This document shows, piece after piece, positions 52,829 to 61,712 of a stretch of DNA of 64,000 nt. A program made the translations under genes and the position numbers. Within the stretch, counting starts at the first letter, position 1; the number at the start of each line of letters is the position of its first letter. A model generated the notes under the pieces. That model had not been told where the DNA came from, ran no database searches, and was given only the letters and a program-made list of their open reading frames with translations. This stretch comes from Bradyrhizobium liaoningense (GTDB lineage Bacteria > Pseudomonadota > Alphaproteobacteria > Rhizobiales > Xanthobacteraceae), in the NCBI RefSeq assembly GCF_018130955.1, contig NZ_JAFCJM010000033.1, positions 24,176 to 88,175 of the forward strand. Direction: 5' to 3'.

Positions 52829-54784
52829 TCAGGCCGGCCGGAATCCGGCGCGCTCCAGTGCAGCGCGGCTGTCGTCCGAGGCGAGCGCATCGAGAAAAGC
52901 CTGCACCGCCGGACGCTGCTTGCGCGCCGTGACCAGCGCGAAATCATAATGCTCCTCGGCCAGCGGAATGAAACCGAGACCCGTTGCATGGGCGACCGGC
53001 GCAATCGTCATGCCCCAATCGGTGCGATGCTGCGCGACCGCCGCGGCCACCGCATTGTGCGAGCGCGGCTGGTTCCAGTAACCCTCAGGGCGCGCGCCCG
53101 CGAGCAGCCGATCGATCAGGAAGCGCGTGCCGGCGCCCTGGTTGCGGTTGACCATGATGCAGGCGGGATCGGCAAGCGCGGCAGCGACCGCCTCCTTCGC
53201 ATTCAGGCCTTCAAACCGTTTGTCGCCTTTGCGAAACACGACGCCTTGCATACGCCGCCAGCCCGGCACGAGTTCGAGGCCTTCGGCGAGATAGGGCGTG
53301 TTGTAGGTTTCCGTCTTGTCGTCGAACAGGTGGATCGGCGCAAAATCGCATTCGCCGCGCCGTGCAGCCGCAAGCCCGCCGAGGCTGCCGACCGCGATCG
53401 AGCGCACGGCAAGGCCCGCGCGCGCCAGTGGTGCGGTGACGAGATCGAGGCCGGTGCAATGGCTGCCGATGATGACCAAGTCGGGCACGCGTACATGCGG
53501 CGTGAACAGCGTCACTTCCGCCTCGGTACCTGAGGGCATCTGGTCGGCGAGCGCATCGATGCGCAAGAAACCGTCGGCCTGCGTGAAGGAGGTGATGGCG
53601 CCGGAGCCTTTGCCGGAGGGGTAGGCGATCAGGCCGTCGCGGCCCTCGACCAGCGACACCATGACGAATTCGGTACGGCCAAGCTCGGAGGCGATTCGCA
53701 CCGGCACTTTCGCATTGACCATGGCGTCCGCGCGCGGCGGCAGACCGGCCATCTTGCGCAGCACCGGCACGATCATGTCGTGGAAGGTGAACATCGCCGA
53801 GGTCGGGAAGCCCGGCAGGATGACGACCGGCTTGCCGTCACAGACCGCAAGGCACAGCGGCTTGCCCGGCTTGAGTGCCACGCCATGGGCGATGATGCCG
53901 GGCTTGCCGAGACGGCCGATGATGCGGTGGGAAAGATCGCCCGCGCCTTTCGACGTGCCGCCGGAGAGCACCAGCATGTCGGCATCTCTGAGCGCGCGGC
54001 GCATCGCGGCTTCGAGCTTGGCCTCGTCGTCGGGGATCGCGCCGAGAAACGACGCCGCGCCGCCGTTCTCGTCGATCGCCGCCGCGACAATCGTACCGTT
54101 GGTGTCGTAGATCGCCGCTGGCGGAAGCGCCTCGCCGGGCTGGACCAGTTCGTCGCCGGTGGAGATGACGGCAACGCGCGGCTTGCGCGCGACCTTGACC
54201 TCGGCGATGCCGCAGGCCGCCAGCATGCCGATCTCGCGCGAGCCGATCACGGTGCCGGCGCGTAACAGCGCCTCGCCGCGCGCGATATCCGAGCCCGCAT
54301 AGGAGACGAATTGCCCGGGCGATGCGGCCCTGCGCACGTCGATCCCTTGCGCGCCCGCGGGCTGGGTGTGCTCGACCATGACGACGGCATCGGCGCCGCG
54401 CGGCACTGGACCGCCGGTCGCGATCGGCGTGGCTGTGCCCGATGCGACCTGCAGTTCTGGCGCGATGCCGCAAGCAATCACCTCGTCGTTCAGCACGAGA
54501 CGAACAGGCGTGGCTTCACCGGCCGCAACCAGATCGGCCGAGCGCACCGCAAAGCCGTCGACGTTGGAGCGATCGAAAGGCGGCACGTCGATCGGCGCGG
54601 TGACGTCGTCCGCCAACGCGCAGCCGAGCGCTTCGGCAAGCTTCCGCATCTCGGCCGGCAGCGCGCGCGGGAACAAGGCTTCGTCAAAGCGCCGCACGGC
54701 TTCCTCGCGTGAGAGGATCTTGAGGAACTGTTCCTGATCGAGCAAAGCGCGGTCTTGCGGCGGCGTGGTCATGACGAAACCCAT
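52829..54784 (-). CDS. MoeA fused to a periplasmic-binding-protein-like domain
   Basis: A 651-residue fusion. Residues about 20-425 form a full MoeA (PPFDRSNVDGFAVR, GADAVVMVEHTQP, AGSDIARGE, STGDELVQPGE, GGTSKGAGDL, LPGFPTSAMFTF). Residues about 440-651 are a PBP-like domain (DLVIIGSHCTGLDLV, GSLGGLAAARRGECDFAPIHLFD, NRNQGAGTRFLIDRLL, GLGFIPLAEEHYDFALV) related to ModA/LysR ligand domains. Such fusions are common in archaea and some bacteria; the ligand may be molybdate, tungstate or the cofactor. ATG at 54784, two bases after the previous stop and behind GGGAG. Likely the last gene of the tup operon. Confidence 0.88.
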   Translation of the reverse strand: MGFVMTTPPQDRALLDQEQFLKILSREEAVRRFDEALFPRALPAEMRKLAEALGCALADDVTAPIDVPPFDRSNVDGFAVRSADLVAAGEATPVRLVLNDEVIACGIAPELQVASGTATPIATGGPVPRGADAVVMVEHTQPAGAQGIDVRRAASPGQFVSYAGSDIARGEALLRAGTVIGSREIGMLAACGIAEVKVARKPRVAVISTGDELVQPGEALPPAAIYDTNGTIVAAAIDENGGAASFLGAIPDDEAKLEAAMRRALRDADMLVLSGGTSKGAGDLSHRIIGRLGKPGIIAHGVALKPGKPLCLAVCDGKPVVILPGFPTSAMFTFHDMIVPVLRKMAGLPPRADAMVNAKVPVRIASELGRTEFVMVSLVEGRDGLIAYPSGKGSGAITSFTQADGFLRIDALADQMPSGTEAEVTLFTPHVRVPDLVIIGSHCTGLDLVTAPLARAGLAVRSIAVGSLGGLAAARRGECDFAPIHLFDDKTETYNTPYLAEGLELVPGWRRMQGVVFRKGDKRFEGLNAKEAVAAALADPACIMVNRNQGAGTRFLIDRLLAGARPEGYWNQPRSHNAVAAAVAQHRTDWGMTIAPVAHATGLGFIPLAEEHYDFALVTARKQRPAVQAFLDALASDDSRAALERAGFRPA

Positions 54785-54785
54785 A

Positions 54786-55892
54786 TCACTCCCGCAGGAG
54801 ATAAGCACCGACCGGCGTATCAGCAGCAAAGCCCTCGCTGTCAGCGGGAACCAGCAGCCAGGCCTCCGCCCGCGCAATCGACTGCAGCGGCAACATGCCG
54901 ACCGCAAGCGGAAGCCACGTTCCGGCCTGCTCCGCCAACAGTGCAATCTCGGCAACGCCGACGCCGGAGGCGATCTTGCGCGCGAGCGGCAAGGTGACGG
55001 CGGCCTGCTGCCGCCGTGCCGACAGCCGGTCCAGGACCGGGCGCGCCAGCGCCAGCCAGGTTGCGAACGCATGATCCGGGGATCCCGGCAGCGCGATGAC
55101 GGGAACGGCGCCCAGTCGGCCGGTCGCAGCCGTGCGCCCGGGCTCAAGTGCGATACCGTGGGCGAGCACCTCACCGCGCGCCACAAGCGCGCTGACGGCC
55201 GCATCCTCGCGGCCAACGCCGGTGCCCCCCACCAACAGCAGTAGATCGCAGGCGGCGACATCGAGCGCATCGGCGATTGAAGCCGCATCGCGCGCGCCGG
55301 CTTCGACCTCAGCGATTTGCGCGCCGCATGCGCGCGCATGATCCGCGATCAGCCGTGCGGAGACTGAGTCATCCGGTACATTGACGATGCGCAGGCGCGG
55401 ACGGCGCAGACTCAGCGTCTCCATCTTTGCCGAGCGCGCGAGCATGAGATTGCCGGCACCGATTTGCATGCCCGGCGCCACGACGGCGGCGTCTGCAGCA
55501 ATATCGCTGCCGGCGCGCCGCACGCCCTGCCCCGGAATTCCCTCGGCCAGGACTTCGCTGATCGGCCCTGCCGTTGCGACCGCATCGGCATCAAGCACGC
55601 AGTCGCACCCCTCCGGCATCGCATCGCCGCTCTCGACCCAGGCCGGCGGCGCAGTGAGTGCCAGCGGTGAATAGGAGGATGCCCCGACGAGATCGCTGGC
55701 GCGCAACGCCCAGCCATCGACGGCTGCGACGTCGTGTGGCGGATGCGCCTTCAGCGCGGGCATCTCGGCGGCAACGCAGCCGAGCGCCTCCGTGAGCGGG
55801 AGGTCGATCGGCGCAACCGGCTGAAGCTCATGCAGCAGGCCTGCGAGCGCGATGTCGAGCGGCGTGAGCGATGGCGGCAGACGCTGGGTCAT
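54786..55892 (-). CDS. Divergent MoeA-like protein
   Basis: A 368-residue MoeA-fold protein. It keeps AAVDGWALR, PEGCDCVLDADAV, AGSDIA, GGTGVGREDAAV and LPGSPDHAFATWLAL, but the STGDEL motif that carries catalytic Glu/Asp in MoeA is replaced by VPDDSVSARL. It may have lost metal transfer or act with the adjacent MoeA-PBP fusion, whose start is 2 bp behind its stop. ATG at 55892 was chosen; an upstream TTG (55928) is unlikely. It follows tupA by 45 bp, in which a 22-bp palindrome lies. Confidence 0.82.
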   Translation of the reverse strand: MTQRLPPSLTPLDIALAGLLHELQPVAPIDLPLTEALGCVAAEMPALKAHPPHDVAAVDGWALRASDLVGASSYSPLALTAPPAWVESGDAMPEGCDCVLDADAVATAGPISEVLAEGIPGQGVRRAGSDIAADAAVVAPGMQIGAGNLMLARSAKMETLSLRRPRLRIVNVPDDSVSARLIADHARACGAQIAEVEAGARDAASIADALDVAACDLLLLVGGTGVGREDAAVSALVARGEVLAHGIALEPGRTAATGRLGAVPVIALPGSPDHAFATWLALARPVLDRLSARRQQAAVTLPLARKIASGVGVAEIALLAEQAGTWLPLAVGMLPLQSIARAEAWLLVPADSEGFAADTPVGAYLLRE

Positions 55893-55914
55893 GCGCCATG
55901 GTGGACCATGGCGC
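55893..55914. promoter_or_regulatory. Palindrome between tupA and the MoeA-like gene
   Basis: GCGCCATGGT (55893-55902) and ACCATGGCGC (55905-55914) are perfect 10-bp inverted arms separated by GG, ending one base before the MoeA-like ATG. As RNA it would form a stable hairpin over the ribosome-binding region and could restrict translation, or it may be a protein-binding site. Confidence 0.45.
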
Positions 55915-55937
55915 GTGACGTTTGGCAACTGCTCGCC

Positions 55938-56783
55938 TCAACTGCCTTTCTTCTCGGCGTTCGGAAAGAACAGCTGCTGGCCCTCGATCTTGTAATTGGC
56001 AATCGCCGTCTGGCCCTCCGCGGACAGCAGCCAGTCGACAAAGGCCTGGCCCGCCTCCTTCTTCACCGACGGATGTTTTTCCGGGTTCACCAGCATCACG
56101 CCGTACTGGTTGAACAGCCGCCTGTCGCCTTCGACGACGATGTCGAGGTCGCCGCGGTTCCTAAACGAGATCCAGGTGCCGCGGTCGGAGAGCACATAGG
56201 CGTTCATCGCTGTTGCGGTGTTGAGTGCGGCCCCCATGCCCTGCCCGATCTCGCGATACCAGGCGCCCTTGGCAGTGGCGATGTCGATACCGGCCACGAT
56301 CCAGAGCGCGAGCTCGGCCGCGTGCGTGCCCGAACGGTCCCCGCGCGAGACGAACGGCGCGCCCTTGGATTCGATCGCCTTCAGCGCGGTGGCGATGTCC
56401 TTGCCCTTCACGCCGGCGGGATCGCCTTTCGGCCCGATCAGCACAAAATCGTTGTACATCACGTCGAAGCGCTTCACGCCAAAACCTTCCGCGACAAATT
56501 TTTCCTCCTGCGGCTTGGCATGCACGAATACGACGTCGGCATCGCCGCGCCGCGCGGTGTCGAGCGCCTGCCCGGTGCCTTGCGCGATCACCTTCACGTC
56601 GATGCCGGTCTTGGCCTTGAACATCGGCAGGAGATAGCCGAACAGGCCGGAATCCCGCGTCGACGTGGTCGAGGCGACGACGATCGCGCGTTCCTGTGAG
56701 CGTTCCTGGGCGAATGACGGCGTGCCTGATGACGCGATGCCGAGCAGGATCGCGAGAGCGACAAACGAGCGGCGAGAGGTCAT
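55938..56783 (-). CDS. tupA: Tungstate ABC transporter substrate-binding protein TupA
   Basis: A 281-residue periplasmic protein with a signal peptide (MTSRRSFVALAILLGIASSG...SFA). VVASTTSTRDSGLFGYLLP is the oxyanion-binding TTSTxxSGL motif of TupA, and VIAQGTGQALDTARRGDADVVFVHA, MYNDFVLIGPKGDPAG and FVSRGDRSGTHAAEL are typical. TupA binds tungstate in preference to molybdate. Start at 56783 was chosen for the GGAG seven bases upstream; ATG at 56789 is equally possible. It follows tupC by 14 bp. Confidence 0.92.
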   Translation of the reverse strand: MTSRRSFVALAILLGIASSGTPSFAQERSQERAIVVASTTSTRDSGLFGYLLPMFKAKTGIDVKVIAQGTGQALDTARRGDADVVFVHAKPQEEKFVAEGFGVKRFDVMYNDFVLIGPKGDPAGVKGKDIATALKAIESKGAPFVSRGDRSGTHAAELALWIVAGIDIATAKGAWYREIGQGMGAALNTATAMNAYVLSDRGTWISFRNRGDLDIVVEGDRRLFNQYGVMLVNPEKHPSVKKEAGQAFVDWLLSAEGQTAIANYKIEGQQLFFPNAEKKGS

Positions 56784-56797
56784 GGGCATGCTCCGGT

Positions 56798-57520
56798 TCA
56801 AATGACGAGATCGCCGCGCAGGAAGGCGCGCGCCTCCGGCGTCGAGGGATGGTCGAGGAAATCGGCAGTCGCGGCGCGTTCGCACAGCGTCCCGCGTGCA
56901 AAGAACACCACCTCGCCCGCGAGCCGGCGCACCTGGCCGAGATCGTGCGAGGCCATCACGATCTTGATGCCGGACTGCGCAGCAGACAGCACGATCTCCT
57001 CGACCGCCCGTGTCGCGGCGGGATCGAGATTGGCGGTCGGCTCGTCGAGCAGGAGGATCTCGGGGTCGCGCGCCAGCGCACGCGCCAGTGCAAGGCGCTG
57101 CTGCTCGCCGCCGGAGAGCAACCGCGCCGGGCGGGATCCGAGATCGGCAAGCCCGACCCGCGCGAGCAGGTCTGCCGCGCGTCTCGCACGTCCTGAATGC
57201 GGCGCCCCGGCCTGCGCCAAAGCATAGGTCACGTTGGCTGCGGCCGTTCGCCGCAACATCACCGGACGCTGAAACACGAAGGCTCGACGCGTCGGCGTCG
57301 GATCGCTGTGGCCGCCCCAGGTGATGCGGCCGCTCGTCGGCGTTGCAAGCCCCATGCAGAGCCTGAGCAGGCTGGTCTTGCCGGAGCCGTTTGGCCCGAC
57401 GATCAGGGTGGGCTCGCCCGGCGCGATGGCGAGACTCAGCGAATTGAGAATGGAGGTCGCACCCGCCTGGAGCGAAACATTCTCGAGCACGAGGGGAAGG
57501 TCGCTCGCCGGTGCGCGCAT
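56798..57520 (-). CDS. tupC: Tungstate ABC transporter ATP-binding protein TupC
   Basis: A 240-residue ABC ATPase: Walker A LIVGPNGSGKTSLLRL, Q-loop in FVFQRPVMLRRT, signature LLSGGEQQRLALARAL, Walker B EILLLDEPTANLDP, and His in VMASHDLGQV. It powers tungstate uptake with TupB and TupA. ATG at 57520 is 2 bp after the tupB stop. No TOBE/Mop metal-sensing domain is appended, unlike ModC. Confidence 0.92.
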   Translation of the reverse strand: MRAPASDLPLVLENVSLQAGATSILNSLSLAIAPGEPTLIVGPNGSGKTSLLRLCMGLATPTSGRITWGGHSDPTPTRRAFVFQRPVMLRRTAAANVTYALAQAGAPHSGRARRAADLLARVGLADLGSRPARLLSGGEQQRLALARALARDPEILLLDEPTANLDPAATRAVEEIVLSAAQSGIKIVMASHDLGQVRRLAGEVVFFARGTLCERAATADFLDHPSTPEARAFLRGDLVI

Positions 57521-57522
57521 GG

Positions 57523-58215
57523 TCAACCCGTCAGCCTTTGCGACCAGGCGCGCGTGCCCCAGGCGGCCGCGTTGATCGCAAGCACGATCGCGATCAGGAT
57601 CGCGCCGAGCCCCATCGCCAGCGGCAGATTTCCTTTCGACGTTTCGAGGGCCACCGTGGTCGTCATGGTGCGGGTAAAGCCGTCGATATTGCCTCCGACG
57701 ATCATGACAGCACCAACCTCGGCCGCAGCACGGCCGAAGCCGGCGAGCAACGCGGTGAGCAGGCTGAAACGCGCATCCCACAGCAGGGTGGTCATGCGGC
57801 CCACCGCGCCGACATTCATGGCGCTGAGCTCGTCGCGATATTCCAGCCAGAGATCCTCGACCGTCTGCCGCGTCAGCGCGGCGATGATCGGCAGGATCAG
57901 AACCGTCTGCGCCACCACCATCGCCATCGGCGTGAAGAGAATGCCGAGCTCGCCGAGCGGCCCGGAGCGTGACAGCAGCAGATAAAGCGCCAGCCCGACC
58001 ACGACCGGCGGCAGCCCCATCATCGCGTTGAGCAGCACCACGAGCACGGCCCGCCCCGGAAAGCGCGTCAGGGCCAAGAGCGCCCCGAGCGGCATGCCGA
58101 TGGCAGCCGCCAGGAGAACGGCAGCCAGGCTCACTCCCAGCGACAGCCGCACGATCGCAACGAGCGTGGGATCGCCTGACAGGATCAGTTGCAAAGCATT
58201 GAGGTGATCGGGCAT
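57523..58215 (-). CDS. tupB: Tungstate ABC transporter permease TupB
   Basis: A 230-residue permease with five to six transmembrane helices. The cytoplasmic coupling loop is seen around LTALLAGFGRAAAEVGAVMIVGGNIDG (EAA-type loop), typical of TupB/CysU-like permeases. ATG at 58215 follows GAGGGAACA. It begins the operon tupB-tupC-tupA, which continues with two MoeA-like genes, and is divergent from the HTH-PBP regulator 114 bp away. Confidence 0.91.
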   Translation of the reverse strand: MPDHLNALQLILSGDPTLVAIVRLSLGVSLAAVLLAAAIGMPLGALLALTRFPGRAVLVVLLNAMMGLPPVVVGLALYLLLSRSGPLGELGILFTPMAMVVAQTVLILPIIAALTRQTVEDLWLEYRDELSAMNVGAVGRMTTLLWDARFSLLTALLAGFGRAAAEVGAVMIVGGNIDGFTRTMTTTVALETSKGNLPLAMGLGAILIAIVLAINAAAWGTRAWSQRLTG

Positions 58216-58329
58216 TGTTCCCTCGCTGGAACCGGGGCACATCCAGCTACCCTACCCTCAATGAACTGCAAAAATTCCCTCCTGCGTCAAATGCCAAAAA
58301 ACAAACAAGAATATGCATAGGAATGCAGA

Positions 58330-59223
58330 ATGGAATTTTTGACGACCAGCGAAGCGGCGGACTACCTCCGGTTGGGCGAGCGGAAGCTCTATGAGCTCGT
58401 CACGACAGGCGCGATCCCCTGCAGCAAGGTGACCGGGAAGTGGCTGTTTCCCCGGCATGAGCTAGATCTCTGGGTGCTGTCCGGCCTCGCCCGGCCGGCC
58501 GGCATGTTGGCCGCCGAACCACCGCCGATCGTCGGCGGCAGCCAGGACGACCTGCTGGAATGGAGCCTGCGCGAATCCGGCTCGGGCCTCGCATCGCTGA
58601 GCGAAGGGACCGCGCGCGGCCTCGAGCGTCTGCAGCGCAACGAGGTGATGGCCGCCGCGGTGCATTTTCACAGCCTCGATTCGTCGGACAATCTGGCAAG
58701 CGATGCCAACGCGGCGGCGCTGCGGACCGCGCCCGACCTGCATGATGCGGTGCTGGTCGGCATGGTGCGCCGCGAGCAGGGCCTGGTGCTGCCATCAGGC
58801 AACCCGAAGAAGCTGCGCAGCCTGTCCGACGTGCTCGCGCTCGGCGCGAAGATGGCGATGCGGCAGCAGGGCGCAGGTGCGCAGATGCTGCTCGACGTGC
58901 TGCTCAAACGCGCCGGCGCCTCGCCAAAAGACCTGCGCCGGCTGGATGCGGCGTGCCTCACCGGCCCCGACCTTGCCTTGGCGATCCGCGCCGGCAACGC
59001 GGATTGCGGCGTCGCGACGCGGGCCGCGGCCAAGGCGGCGGGGCTCGATTTCGCGCCGCTGCTCTGGGAGAGTTTTGATCTTGCGCTGCGGCAACGCAGC
59101 TATTTCCGCCCGCCGATGCAGGCGCTGATCCGGTTCCTGACCGATAAACGGCTACGGCAGCGCGCCGAGGAACTCACAGGCTACGATCCGTCCCCCGCAG
59201 GCCAAATCCGCTTCGCGGGCTGA
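58330..59223 (+). CDS. HTH-PBP transcriptional regulator, probable Mo/W sensor
   Basis: A 297-residue protein. Residues 1-55 are an excisionase/MerR-type winged helix (FLTTSEAADYLRLGERKLYELVTTGAIPCSKVTGKWLFPRHELDLWV). Residues about 85-290 are a PBP-like domain (GSGLASLSEGTARGLERLQRNEVMAAAVHFH; GNADCGVATRAAAKAAGL) of the same class as the C-terminal domain of the MoeA fusion. Divergence from tupBCA suggests it represses or activates tungstate uptake in response to an oxyanion. The sensing role is inferred. Confidence 0.82.
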   Translation: MEFLTTSEAADYLRLGERKLYELVTTGAIPCSKVTGKWLFPRHELDLWVLSGLARPAGMLAAEPPPIVGGSQDDLLEWSLRESGSGLASLSEGTARGLERLQRNEVMAAAVHFHSLDSSDNLASDANAAALRTAPDLHDAVLVGMVRREQGLVLPSGNPKKLRSLSDVLALGAKMAMRQQGAGAQMLLDVLLKRAGASPKDLRRLDAACLTGPDLALAIRAGNADCGVATRAAAKAAGLDFAPLLWESFDLALRQRSYFRPPMQALIRFLTDKRLRQRAEELTGYDPSPAGQIRFAG

Positions 59224-59330
59224 TCCGCGTTGACGCCCACCCCAAAATAGTTGCAAAAGAAACCAATTCAGCCGCACCTCAAGCGGCCAAGCAACACCGG
59301 CCAATGCGCCGGATGAGGGAGGAAAAAAGC

Positions 59331-60545
59331 GTGGCTCCAAGCAGAACAGGACTGTCCGTCGTTGCCGCCCTGGCGGCGACGCTGGTGTCGGGCGCGGCCT
59401 TTGCGCAAGTGTCCGACGATGTCGTGAAGATCGGCGTGCTCACCGACATGAACGGCCCGGCTTCGACGCCGACCGGCCAGGGCTCGGTGACGGCAGCGCA
59501 GATGGCGATCGACGATTTTGGCGGCAAGGTGCTGGGCAAGCCGATCAGCGTGATCGTCGGCGACCACCAGCTCAAGCCTGATATCGGCGGCGCGATCGCG
59601 CGGCGCTGGTACGACGTCGACCAGGTCGATCTCATCGTCGACGTGCCGGTGTCGGCAGTGGGCCTTGCCGTGCAGAACATCGCCAATGACAAGAAAAAAC
59701 TCTTCATCACGCATTCGACGCTGGCCGCGGATTTCCACGGCAAGTTCTGCTCGCCCTATGCCATGCAGTGGGTGATCGATACCCGCTCGCTCGCGGCCGG
59801 CACCGCGCAGGCTGTGGTCAAGCGCGGCGGCGACAGCTGGTTCTTCATCACCGACGACTATGCCTTCGGCCATTCGCTGGAACGCGACGCCTCGAGCGTC
59901 GTGACCGCCAGTGGCGGCAAGGTGCTGGGCTCGGTGCGGCCGCCGCTCGCAACGCCCGACCTCTCCTCCTTCGTGCTCCAGGCGCAGGCCTCCAAGGCCA
60001 AGATCATCGGCATTGCCGCCGGTCCGCCGAACAACATGAACGAGATCAAGACCGCCGCCGAGTTCGGCGTGCTCAAGGGCGGCCAGCAGATGGCGGCGCT
60101 GCTTGCGCTGATCACCGACATCCACGGCCTCGGCCTGCAGGCGGCCCAAGGCCTGCTGCTGACCACATCGTTCTACTGGGACATGGACGACAAGACCCGC
60201 GAATGGGCGAAACGTTACTTTGCCAAGATGAACCGGATGCCGACGATGTGGCAGGCCGGCGTCTATTCGAGCGTGATGCACTATCTCAACGCCATCAAGG
60301 AGACCGGCACCGACGATCCGCTCAAGGTCGCGGCAAAAATGCGGGAAAAGCCGATCGAGGATTTCTTCTCGCGCAACGGCCGCTTACGCGATGACAATCT
60401 GATGGTGCACGATCTCTGGCTGGTGCAGGTCAAATCGCCGGAGGAAAGCAAGTACCCCTGGGACTATTACAAGATCCTCGCCACCATCCCCGGCGACCAG
60501 GCGTTTGGTCCGCCTGATCCGGCGTGTGGGTTGATCAAGAAGTGA
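59331..60545 (+). CDS. ABC transporter substrate-binding protein, branched-chain amino acid (LivK) type
   Basis: A 404-residue periplasmic binding protein with a signal peptide ending GAAFA before QVSDDVVKIGVLTDMNGPAS. The fold is type I (ADDHQ-like GDHQLKPDIGGAIARRWYD; ITDDYAFGHSLERDASSVV). The start is probably a GTG at 59331 behind GGGAGGA; ATG codons at 59304 and 59313 would give longer forms. Such proteins bind amides, aromatic acids or amino acids. No LivHMGF partners are in the window. Confidence 0.85.
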   Translation: MAPSRTGLSVVAALAATLVSGAAFAQVSDDVVKIGVLTDMNGPASTPTGQGSVTAAQMAIDDFGGKVLGKPISVIVGDHQLKPDIGGAIARRWYDVDQVDLIVDVPVSAVGLAVQNIANDKKKLFITHSTLAADFHGKFCSPYAMQWVIDTRSLAAGTAQAVVKRGGDSWFFITDDYAFGHSLERDASSVVTASGGKVLGSVRPPLATPDLSSFVLQAQASKAKIIGIAAGPPNNMNEIKTAAEFGVLKGGQQMAALLALITDIHGLGLQAAQGLLLTTSFYWDMDDKTREWAKRYFAKMNRMPTMWQAGVYSSVMHYLNAIKETGTDDPLKVAAKMREKPIEDFFSRNGRLRDDNLMVHDLWLVQVKSPEESKYPWDYYKILATIPGDQAFGPPDPACGLIKK

Positions 60546-60555
60546 CGGCATAGCC

Positions 60556-60638
60556 GTCATTCCGGGATGGTAATCTCGAGATCCCGGGTTCGGCTCTTCG
60601 AGCCGCCCCGGGATGACGATCGCCTTGAGCGATCGTCA
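60556..60638. repeat. Palindromic element with nested hairpins between convergent genes
   Basis: GTCATTCCGGG (60556-60566) pairs with CCCGGGATGAC (60607-60617) with one mismatch, enclosing GGCTC/GAGCC; then TGACGATCG (60614-60622) pairs perfectly with CGATCGTCA (60630-60638). The last stem includes the stop codon of the TAXI gene. A common Bradyrhizobium-type palindrome that probably serves as a two-way terminator. Confidence 0.65.
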
Positions 60639-61601
60639 CTTCGTAACCCCATTCTCGCGAAAATACTTCATCACGCCCGGATGAATCAGCTCGGGCCTCG
60701 GCGCGGCGGCCACGGTGTTCGCGGCTGTGGTCTCGCAGGCCTGTGGAAGCGTCTTGCAGAACACAGCTTCGACGCCGTGCAGCGTCTTTGCCAGCCGATA
60801 GGCGATGTCGTCGGGAAAATCTTCGCGCGTCAGCACAAAGCTCCAGGACCCGAGCGAGGCGATGGCTTCGCTCTGCTTCGGGTAGCTGCCCGCCGGCACG
60901 GTGAGCGGCTTCAGGAAGGAGTGCTTGGCGCGGATGCGCGCGATCTCGTCGGCGCTGGGAGCGATGAAGCGCGCGCCCGCTGCGCTCGATGCGACCGCGG
61001 CAAAGCCGGGCCAGCCAATGCCGGCGCCCCAGAGCGCTGCGACGCTGTTGTCCTCGACCATCGCGGGGCCGTCGCCGGCGCGGTCGAGATAAACAGCCTT
61101 GAAATCCGCGTCCTGCCTCAATCCGAGCCCGTCGAGCACGTAGCGCGCCAGGATCGGCAGGCCGGACCCTTTTGCGCCGAACGCGACCGGCTGTCCCACG
61201 AGATCGCGGATCGTCCTGTAGGGACTGTCGGCGCGCACCACGAACATGCCGGGATTCGAATAGATCGCGGTCAATATCTTCAGCGCTACCTTCGCGCGGC
61301 CGATGCCGGCGAAGGCCTCATAGGCCGGCTCGCCGGCAACCAGCGCCAGATCGAGCTCGCCCTTTTCCAGGAGCGGGATGTTCTCGTTGCTGCCCTTGGT
61401 GTTGCGCGGCGCGATCACGAGCGACGGGTCGGCTGCGTTCATCACCTGCGCAAACGCATTGGCATAGAGCGGAAAGCCGCCGCCGGGTGTGGCGGTGCCG
61501 AGGCTGATATTTGTGGTCGAAATGGCCTTGTCTCCGGTTTGCGCCGCGGCGGGGCCTGCAAGCAACGCCGCGCCGAGCGTGATCAGCAATCCGAGTTTCA
61601 T
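60636..61601 (-). CDS. TAXI-family TRAP transporter solute-binding protein
   Basis: A 321-residue exported protein (signal MKLGLLITLGAALLAGPAAA) of the TAXI family: LGTATPGGGFPLYANAFAQVMN, NTKGSNENIPLLEKGELDLALVAGE and FGAKGSGLPILARYVLDGLG are the typical segments. It should bind a small organic acid for a TRAP carrier. ATG at 61601 has GGAG upstream. No TRAP membrane subunits are in the window, so it works with a distant permease or in sensing. Confidence 0.87.
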   Translation of the reverse strand: MKLGLLITLGAALLAGPAAAQTGDKAISTTNISLGTATPGGGFPLYANAFAQVMNAADPSLVIAPRNTKGSNENIPLLEKGELDLALVAGEPAYEAFAGIGRAKVALKILTAIYSNPGMFVVRADSPYRTIRDLVGQPVAFGAKGSGLPILARYVLDGLGLRQDADFKAVYLDRAGDGPAMVEDNSVAALWGAGIGWPGFAAVASSAAGARFIAPSADEIARIRAKHSFLKPLTVPAGSYPKQSEAIASLGSWSFVLTREDFPDDIAYRLAKTLHGVEAVFCKTLPQACETTAANTVAAAPRPELIHPGVMKYFRENGVTK

Positions 61602-61712
61602 CACACAGCTCCGGCGCAACATCTGCCGCGTCAACATGCGTGCCTGACTGTAGGCAGCGGCAGAATTTTATGGAAGCATGGGGACAACGACAACAAGACT
61701 ATTGGAGGCTTC

